A stretch of 64,000 nt of DNA. Source: Lysobacter sp. Root494. Lineage in GTDB: Bacteria; Pseudomonadota; Gammaproteobacteria; Xanthomonadales; Xanthomonadaceae. Position numbers and translations under genes: made by a program. Where the stretch lies: assembly GCF_001427225.1 (NCBI RefSeq), contig NZ_LMFH01000007.1, forward strand, positions 1 to 64,000. Direction: 5' to 3'. The notes under the pieces were generated by a model. The model did no database searches. It was not told the origin of the DNA and worked only from the letters and a program-made list of their open reading frames with translations. Of the stretch, positions 58,873 through 64,000 are shown in pieces. Numbering within the stretch: position 1 is the first letter of the stretch; every line of letters starts with the position of its first letter.

Positions 58873-59574
58873 TCAGGGCAGATCGAACAGGAGCACTTCG
58901 GTCGCCTGCCTCGCAACGACCGTCAGGTTGCCGGCTTCTTCCACCAGTCCAATGGCGTCGCCTGCGGCAAGCTCGCGCGCTGCGGCGGTGATCGCACCGC
59001 GCACGACCTGCAGCCAGTAGCGACGCTGCGGATCCAGCGGACGTTCCAGCTGCATTTCCGCCTCGAGCCGCGCCACGAACAGGCGCGCATCCTGCCGGAT
59101 CGCGATACCGCCATCGGCACCGTCCGGCGACACGAGTGTCGCCCAGCGCCCGCGCGCTTCGTCGCCGACCGCCGCACGCTGCGCGTACGCCGGCGTCGCG
59201 TTGAGGCGATCGGGCTGGATCCACACCTGCAGGAAGTGCACCGGCTCGGTCTCGCTCGCGTTGTATTCGCTGTGCTCGACACCGTGGCCGGCGCTCATCC
59301 ACTGCAGTTCGCCCGCACGGATCACGCCGCCGCCACCGTTATCATCGCGATGCGCCAGCGCGCCTTCCAGTACGTAGCTGAGGATCTCCATGTTGGCGTG
59401 GCGATGCGGCGCGAAGCCCGCGCCGGGAGCGACGCGGGCTTCGTTGATCACGCGCAGCGGACCGAAGCCCATCCAGGCGGGGTCGTAATAGCGTGCGAAG
59501 GAGAACGTGTGCCGGCTGTCTAGCCAGTCGGCACCGCCCCGCCCGCGCGCACCCGATGGACGCTCGATCAGCAT
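58873..59574 (-). CDS. Pirin-family protein (YhhW-like)
   Basis: A 233-residue bicupin. The metal site of the N-terminal cupin is complete: H57 and H59 in FAPHRHANMEILSY and H101 and E103 in GVEHSEYN, at the same numbers as in E. coli YhhW, a protein with quercetinase activity in vitro. The physiological role is unknown. It starts ten bases downstream of the stop of the yceI gene on the same strand, so the two are probably co-transcribed. Confidence 0.9.
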   Translation of the reverse strand: MLIERPSGARGRGGADWLDSRHTFSFARYYDPAWMGFGPLRVINEARVAPGAGFAPHRHANMEILSYVLEGALAHRDDNGGGGVIRAGELQWMSAGHGVEHSEYNASETEPVHFLQVWIQPDRLNATPAYAQRAAVGDEARGRWATLVSPDGADGGIAIRQDARLFVARLEAEMQLERPLDPQRRYWLQVVRGAITAAARELAAGDAIGLVEEAGNLTVVARQATEVLLFDLP

Positions 59575-59584
59575 GCGCTGGCGC

Positions 59585-60184
59585 TTACTTCTTCTTTGCT
59601 TCGGCGTTGTCGTCCTTCGGCACCATTGCTTCGGTGGTGATGCGGATGGTGATGTCGTCGCTCACGTTCGGCACGTACTTGGTGATGCCGAATTCGCTGC
59701 GCTTGATCGTGGTGCTCGCATCGAAACCGATCGCCGCGCGCTTGCCCAGCGGATGCACGCCGCTCTTGTTGAGGGTGACGTCGAGCACGACGGGCTTGGT
59801 CACGCCGTGTACGGTGAGGTCGCCGAACACGCGCAGCTTGTTTTCGCCCGCCGCTTCGGTCTTGGTGCTGTTGAAGGTAATCACCGGAAACTCTTCCGCG
59901 TCGAAGAAGTCGGCGCTACGCAGGTGTTCGTCCAGATCCGGTACGCCCGAGTCGATACCCGCGAGCGGAATCGTGACCTTCACCGACGACTGGCCGACGT
60001 TGTCGGCGTCATGGACGATCACGCCATCGACCTGCCCGAAACGGGCGGTCGGATTGGAGAAGCCGAAGTGGTTCCATCCGGCGACCACGTTGGTGTGGTT
60101 GGCGTCGATCTTGTACGAAACGGGCGCGGCGACGGCGTTGCCGGCGAGGAACAGCGCGGTGGCGAGGATCAGCGGCTTGATCAT
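59585..60184 (-). CDS. YceI-family periplasmic lipid-binding protein
   Basis: A 199-residue exported protein: signal peptide to AVAAP, then a lipocalin-like barrel with the family marks YKIDANHTNVVAGWNHFGFSN, SADFFDAEEFPVITFNST and FGDLTVHGVTKPVVLDV. Members bind polyisoprenoids and are often induced by base or oxidative stress. The tail is lysine-rich. GGAG lies eight bases before the ATG. It lies between the nitroreductase and pirin genes, all on the same strand. Confidence 0.92.
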   Translation of the reverse strand: MIKPLILATALFLAGNAVAAPVSYKIDANHTNVVAGWNHFGFSNPTARFGQVDGVIVHDADNVGQSSVKVTIPLAGIDSGVPDLDEHLRSADFFDAEEFPVITFNSTKTEAAGENKLRVFGDLTVHGVTKPVVLDVTLNKSGVHPLGKRAAIGFDASTTIKRSEFGITKYVPNVSDDITIRITTEAMVPKDDNAEAKKK

Positions 60185-60251
60185 GGGGAACTCCGTGATG
60201 CGGTGTGGGGTGGTGGTGAAGTGAGGCGCGCAGGGCGCCCAAGGATTCGTG

Positions 60252-60842
60252 TCAGACGATGCGCGCGGCTTCGTCGAAGGCCAGTCGCGGCGAACGCGGG
60301 AACAGCTTGGCCGGATCGCCGTAGCCGAGATTGACCAGGAAGTTCGACTTCCAGCTCGTGCCGGCGAAGAACGCCGCATTGACCTTGGTGTTGTCGAAGC
60401 CGGACATCGGCCCGCAATCCAGGCCCAGCGCGCGCGCGGCCAGCAGCAGGTAGGCGCCCTGCAGGCTGCCGTTGCGCAGGCAGATGGTTTCGATCGCATC
60501 CGCGGGCTTGGTATCGAACCAGCCCTTCGCATCGGTGTGCGGGAACAGGTACGGCATCTTTTCGAAGAAGGCCATGTCGTAGGCGACGATCACCGTCACC
60601 GGCGCGGCCATGGTCTTCTTGAAGTTGCCCTCGTCGAGCGCGGCGCCGAGCTTCGCCTTGGCTTCGGCCGACTTCACGAACACGAAGCGCGCCGGGCAGG
60701 AGTTGCCGGTGGTCGGGCCCCACTTCAGCAGCTCGTACAGCTGGTGCAGCAGTTCGTCGCTCACCTCGCCACCGAGCTCGTTGTGGGTGCGCGCGGTGCG
60801 GAACAACTGGTCCAGCGTGTCGGCCGGCAGGGCGGAATGCAT
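60252..60842 (-). CDS. Nitroreductase, malonic semialdehyde reductase (RutE/HadB-like)
   Basis: A 196-residue FMN-dependent oxidoreductase. [19 protein letters not shown] near residue 40, the [10 protein letters not shown] region and [24 protein letters not shown] are typical of the RutE/HadB subgroup, which reduces malonic semialdehyde. No other rut gene is nearby, so the role is inferred from family only. The ATG at 60842 has GGAG about eight bases upstream. The next gene on the same strand (yceI) begins 67 bases downstream of its stop. Confidence 0.86.
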   Translation of the reverse strand: MHSALPADTLDQLFRTARTHNELGGEVSDELLHQLYELLKWGPTTGNSCPARFVFVKSAEAKAKLGAALDEGNFKKTMAAPVTVIVAYDMAFFEKMPYLFPHTDAKGWFDTKPADAIETICLRNGSLQGAYLLLAARALGLDCGPMSGFDNTKVNAAFFAGTSWKSNFLVNLGYGDPAKLFPRSPRLAFDEAARIV

Positions 60843-60946
60843 CAATCGATCTCCAGCTTCGTGTGGCCGTCGCGGCCAGGGCGGGGAAGTGTAGAGTCTG
60901 CCGCGTTAAGCCACAGGCGGCGACGCCGGAACGGACCTACTTCCTG

Positions 60947-61912
60947 ATGCAACAAAGCACGCGGCCACATCCCGATGCCTGGACGCTCAGCGATGGCCAC
61001 GCCGGCAACGTGCGGCAGGTGCAGGCGCTGGCCCAGGCGATGGCATTGCCCGACGTGCACGACTGGACCCTGCATGCGCGCGCTCCGTGGCGATGGTTGT
61101 CGCCGCGATGGCTGCCGGTTGCGGGGCGTGCCTTCGGCGAGGGCTTTGCGCGTGCAATGGATATGCCGCCCCACGTGGCGATCGGGTGCGGGCGCCAGGC
61201 GGCGCTGGCGACGCGCCTGCTGCGGCAGCGTGGCACGCGCGCGGTGCAGATCCTCGATCCGCGCATCGCGACCAGACACTGGGACGTGGTTGTCGCGCCG
61301 GAGCATGACGGCTTGCGCGGCCCAAACGTCATCACCTTGCTGGGCAGCCTGCATCCCGTCGACGATCTGTGGCTCGCCGCGGCGCGGCAGCAGTTCGTCA
61401 GCCTCGCGCAACTGCCGCAACCGCGCACCGCGGTGCTGGTGGGGGGCGCGAGCGCGCATGCGGCGTTCGATATCGAATCGATGTCGCGATGGCTCGATGC
61501 GTTGGCCGCGCGGATCGCGGACGAAGGCGGCAGCGTGCTCGCCACCGCATCGCGACGCACGCCGGAAGCCGCGCGGGACTTGCTGCGCGCTGCGCTGGGC
61601 AAGTTGCCCGGCGTGGTCTGGTGCGACGAACGTGACGGTGCGAATCCTTACGGCGGCCTGCTCGGCTGGGCCGACCGCATCGTGTGCACCGCCGACTCGG
61701 TGAACATGCTGTCGGAAGCTGCGGCGACCAACGTTTCGATGTTCGTTGCCGGCATCGATGGACTCGGCGGCCGGCCGCGCCGCTTCGTCGACAGTTTGCT
61801 GGCGGTGGGACGCGTGCATGCCTTCGACGATGCGCTCGCACCGTTTGCGGTCACGCCGTTGCGCGAAACGGCGCGCGTCGCGGGGGAAGTGCGGGCGCGA
61901 TTGATGCTGTAG
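60947..61912 (+). CDS. ELM1/GtrOC1-family protein
   Basis: A 321-residue protein of the family that includes plant mitochondrial ELM1 and bacterial proteins of unknown or putative glycosyltransferase function (formerly DUF1022). Recognisable parts: WTLSDGHAGNVRQVQALAQAM at the start, AIGCGRQAALATRLLR, QILDPRIATRHWDVVVAPEHD, TLLGSLHPV and the C-terminal TADSVNMLSEAAATNVSMF. The two-domain GT-B-like pattern suggests a sugar-nucleotide enzyme acting on the envelope. I set the start at 60947 to begin at the family N-terminus. Confidence 0.82.
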   Translation: MQQSTRPHPDAWTLSDGHAGNVRQVQALAQAMALPDVHDWTLHARAPWRWLSPRWLPVAGRAFGEGFARAMDMPPHVAIGCGRQAALATRLLRQRGTRAVQILDPRIATRHWDVVVAPEHDGLRGPNVITLLGSLHPVDDLWLAAARQQFVSLAQLPQPRTAVLVGGASAHAAFDIESMSRWLDALAARIADEGGSVLATASRRTPEAARDLLRAALGKLPGVVWCDERDGANPYGGLLGWADRIVCTADSVNMLSEAAATNVSMFVAGIDGLGGRPRRFVDSLLAVGRVHAFDDALAPFAVTPLRETARVAGEVRARLML

Positions 61913-62008
61913 CCAAGGTCAGTCCGGAAGTGCGGCGACATCTGTAGCGCCGCGTCTGTGCGATGCGAAATCCCGACATTCCCGCGTGAGCGTGCCGAGC
62001 TGCCGGCA

Positions 62009-64000
62009 CTACATCGCAGCGCCGAAGTCGAGGCCTTGCGCGCGCGCAGCCACGCGGATCGCCTCACGCGCCGCATCGATCTGCGCATCCAGCGGCAAGC
62101 GCCGCGGCCTTCGATCCAGCGTGCAGTCGAGCCCGCGGGCGAGCAGCGTCGCGTGCGCTTCCATCAACGCGGTTTCAGTATTTGCGTCGAAGATCCCGGC
62201 GACACGCGTCGCTTCCACCAGGCCAGGCGTGTTGCGCGGACCGAGCAGTTCGCGTTGTGTCTGCGCATGCGCCAGCACCAGCGCCTGCAGCAGGAACTCG
62301 AGGTCGACCAGGCCGCCCTCGCCCTGCTTCAGGTCGAACATCGCGGCATCGGTGCGGTCCAGCTCCGCGCGCATGCGCCGGCGCATTGCGACCACGTCTT
62401 CCCGCACACGCGCCGGCTCGCGCGGGCGTGCCAGCGTATCGCCGCGCACGCGTTCGAAGTCGGCGTGCAAGGCCGCGTCGCCCGCGATGAATCGCGCGCG
62501 CACCAGCGCCTGGTGTTCCCAGGTCCAGGCACGCTCGCGCTGGTATTCGCTGAAGCTTGCGAGCGAAGACACCAGCAGCCCCTTCGCGCCATCGGGTCGC
62601 AGGCGCACGTCGACATCGAAGAGCCGCCCGGCAGCGGTGACGGCACCCAGTAGCGCGACGATCTTCTGCGCCAGGCGCGCGAACCAGCGAGTTGCATCGA
62701 GCGGACGTGCGCCATTCGAGTGCGCCTCGCCCTCCCCGGAATGGCTCGACGCGTCGTACAGGAATACGAGATCAAGGTCAGAGCCGAAGCCGAGTTCCTC
62801 ACCGCCCAGGCTGCCGTAGCCGAGCACCGCGAAGCGCGCGCCTTCGATCGCGCCGTGCGCACTCGCGACCTCGTGCTGCCCCAGGGCGAGCACGCGCGCG
62901 ACCACGCCATCGGCCAGCCATGCGAGTTGCCGCGCGCTGTCCGCCGCAGGTTGCCGCCGGTCGCGCACGGCCATGGCGATGCGGAAGCTCAGAGCCTGGC
63001 GCACCTCGTTGAGGTCCTGCAGGACGGTTTCGGCATCGTTACCCGACACCGCTTCGCACGCGGCGAGCAGCGCCTGCCGATCCGGCAACGAACCAGCCAC
63101 GCGAGCATCGAGCAGTTCGTCCAGCAGCAAGGGATACGCTGCCAGGCGTTCGGCCAACAGCGCGCTGCGCGATACCACGTCGACCAGCCGCTGCAATGCG
63201 GCGGGCTGCTCATCGAGCAATGCGAGATAGGCGCTGCGGCGCAGGATGTTCTGCAGCAGCGCGAGCAGTCGCCGCAACGCCAGCATCGGCTGTTGCGAAA
63301 CCGAAGCCGCCTGCAACAGCGCCGGCAGCACGCGATCCAGTCGTGCGCGCGTGGAATCCGACAGCCCTTTCACGCCTGGGCTACGCGCGAGATCGCGCAG
63401 CAGGCCGTCGGCCTGCTCGACTTCGATGAAACCGGCATCGCGCAGTGCGCCGGCATCGCCCGCTTCCGGCAGCGCGCGCCAGTACGCATCGAGCGCATCC
63501 GGCGCCTGTGTCTTTCCGCGCGGGGCGAGCAACGCATCGAACTCGGCCGTGACGCGCGCGCGATGCACGTCCAGCGCCTCGCGCAATGCGCCCCAGCGGG
63601 CGTAGTCGAGCGCGCTGGCGATGCGCTCGCGATCGCCGTCGCGCTCGGGCAACGCATGGGTCTGCGCGTCGGCGAGCATCTGCAGGCGATTTTCGAGGCG
63701 GCGCAGGAAGCGATACGCCCCGGTCAACGCGGCACCTGCTTCCGCGGCCATATGCCCGGCTTCGACAAGCGCCTGCATCGCCGGCAGCAATCGGCGTTCG
63801 CGCAGCTGCGGCTCGCGGCCGCCGCGTATCAGCTGCAGCGCCTGCACGAGGAATTCGATTTCGCGAATTCCTCCTGGACCACGCTTGATGTCGTCGGCCA
63901 GCTCCCTGCGCGCGACTTCGGCGCTGATCGCCGCCTTCATCGAACGCAGGCCGTCGAGGGCGCCATAGTCGAGGTAGCGCCGGTAGACGAACGGCCGCAA
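62009..64000 (-). CDS. glnE: Glutamine synthetase adenylyltransferase/deadenylase (5' end outside window)
   Basis: The 3' 663 codons of a protein usually about 940 residues long, so roughly the first 30% is missing beyond the right edge. It adenylylates and deadenylylates glutamine synthetase under nitrogen control. The visible part starts in the N-terminal deadenylase region ([21 protein letters not shown]) and includes the C-terminal adenylyltransferase with [25 protein letters not shown] (catalytic G-S-x-D-x-D) and [17 protein letters not shown], then [11 protein letters not shown]. It ends FGAAM. Downstream lies one copy of the TGTAGCGCCGC motif. Confidence 0.95.
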   Translation of the reverse strand: MRPFVYRRYLDYGALDGLRSMKAAISAEVARRELADDIKRGPGGIREIEFLVQALQLIRGGREPQLRERRLLPAMQALVEAGHMAAEAGAALTGAYRFLRRLENRLQMLADAQTHALPERDGDRERIASALDYARWGALREALDVHRARVTAEFDALLAPRGKTQAPDALDAYWRALPEAGDAGALRDAGFIEVEQADGLLRDLARSPGVKGLSDSTRARLDRVLPALLQAASVSQQPMLALRRLLALLQNILRRSAYLALLDEQPAALQRLVDVVSRSALLAERLAAYPLLLDELLDARVAGSLPDRQALLAACEAVSGNDAETVLQDLNEVRQALSFRIAMAVRDRRQPAADSARQLAWLADGVVARVLALGQHEVASAHGAIEGARFAVLGYGSLGGEELGFGSDLDLVFLYDASSHSGEGEAHSNGARPLDATRWFARLAQKIVALLGAVTAAGRLFDVDVRLRPDGAKGLLVSSLASFSEYQRERAWTWEHQALVRARFIAGDAALHADFERVRGDTLARPREPARVREDVVAMRRRMRAELDRTDAAMFDLKQGEGGLVDLEFLLQALVLAHAQTQRELLGPRNTPGLVEATRVAGIFDANTETALMEAHATLLARGLDCTLDRRPRRLPLDAQIDAAREAIRVAARAQGLDFGAAM

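Overview
The window is GC-rich chromosomal DNA from a gammaproteobacterium of the Xanthomonadaceae type (Lysobacter- or Xanthomonas-like). Support for this comes from the strongly GC-biased third codon positions, a PPi-dependent phosphofructokinase beside membrane and soluble pyrophosphatases, a large TonB-dependent receptor, the ilvDCGME-tdcB-leuACDB gene order with an adjacent thrABC operon, Kdo transferase and lipid A acyltransferase genes, and dispersed palindromic repeats. No phage, insertion sequence, CRISPR array, tRNA or rRNA was recognised. The species assignment is inference.

Layout. 1-8.9 kb: a DUF192 lipoprotein, rubredoxin, thiE-hemL (overlapping), argD-type aminotransferase, glyoxalase, short-chain dehydrogenase, a small lipopolysaccharide-kinase-like protein, a DedA/PAP2/LssY membrane fusion and a LON-domain protein. 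9-16.5 kb: murein recycling ligase mpl, adk, then a pyrophosphate neighbourhood (pfp, a secreted unknown, hppA, ppa). 16.5-24.7 kb: an aspartyl/asparaginyl hydroxylase-like protein, a pore-loop ion channel, a TonB receptor with an AraC-type regulator, and a membrane-anchored winged-helix/beta-propeller regulator. 25-27.4 kb: thiC under a TPP riboswitch.

27.6-44.7 kb is the core of the window. A leader peptide rich in Leu, Ile, Val and Thr codons with an intrinsic terminator precedes ilvD-ilvC-ilvG-ilvM-ilvE-tdcB-leuA-leuC-leuD-leuB, a complete pathway from threonine and pyruvate to isoleucine, valine and leucine. Directly after it a second leader peptide, rich in Thr and Ile codons, precedes thrA-thrB-thrC, which supply the threonine. 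In both leaders I can draw two mutually exclusive hairpins built from a duplicated arm. Both leader peptides start about 31 bases downstream of a TTGACA box, have no Shine-Dalgarno sequence and appear to be the first codons of the transcript. The thr hairpin lacks a U-tract.

44.8-52.6 kb: an RND pump and its adaptor, a divergent TetR-family regulator, a protein methyltransferase-like gene and a TolC-type outer-membrane channel. 52.7-58.6 kb: envelope polysaccharide genes (P-loop kinase, waaA, a divergent lipid A acyltransferase, an O-antigen ligase-like protein, a glycosyltransferase) and a small zinc-finger protein. 58.8-64 kb: pirin, YceI, nitroreductase, an ELM1-family protein, and the 3' two-thirds of glnE, which runs off the right edge.

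Non-coding structure that genes do not explain includes three copies of a 145-175 bp composite palindrome sitting just 3' of minus-strand genes, a REP-like inverted pair inside the ilv-leu operon, an isolated plus-strand terminator with no plus-strand gene before it (possible small RNA), tandem 13-15 bp repeats in front of tolC, and a recurring pattern of -10-like hexamers 6-8 bases before start codons that lack a Shine-Dalgarno sequence.
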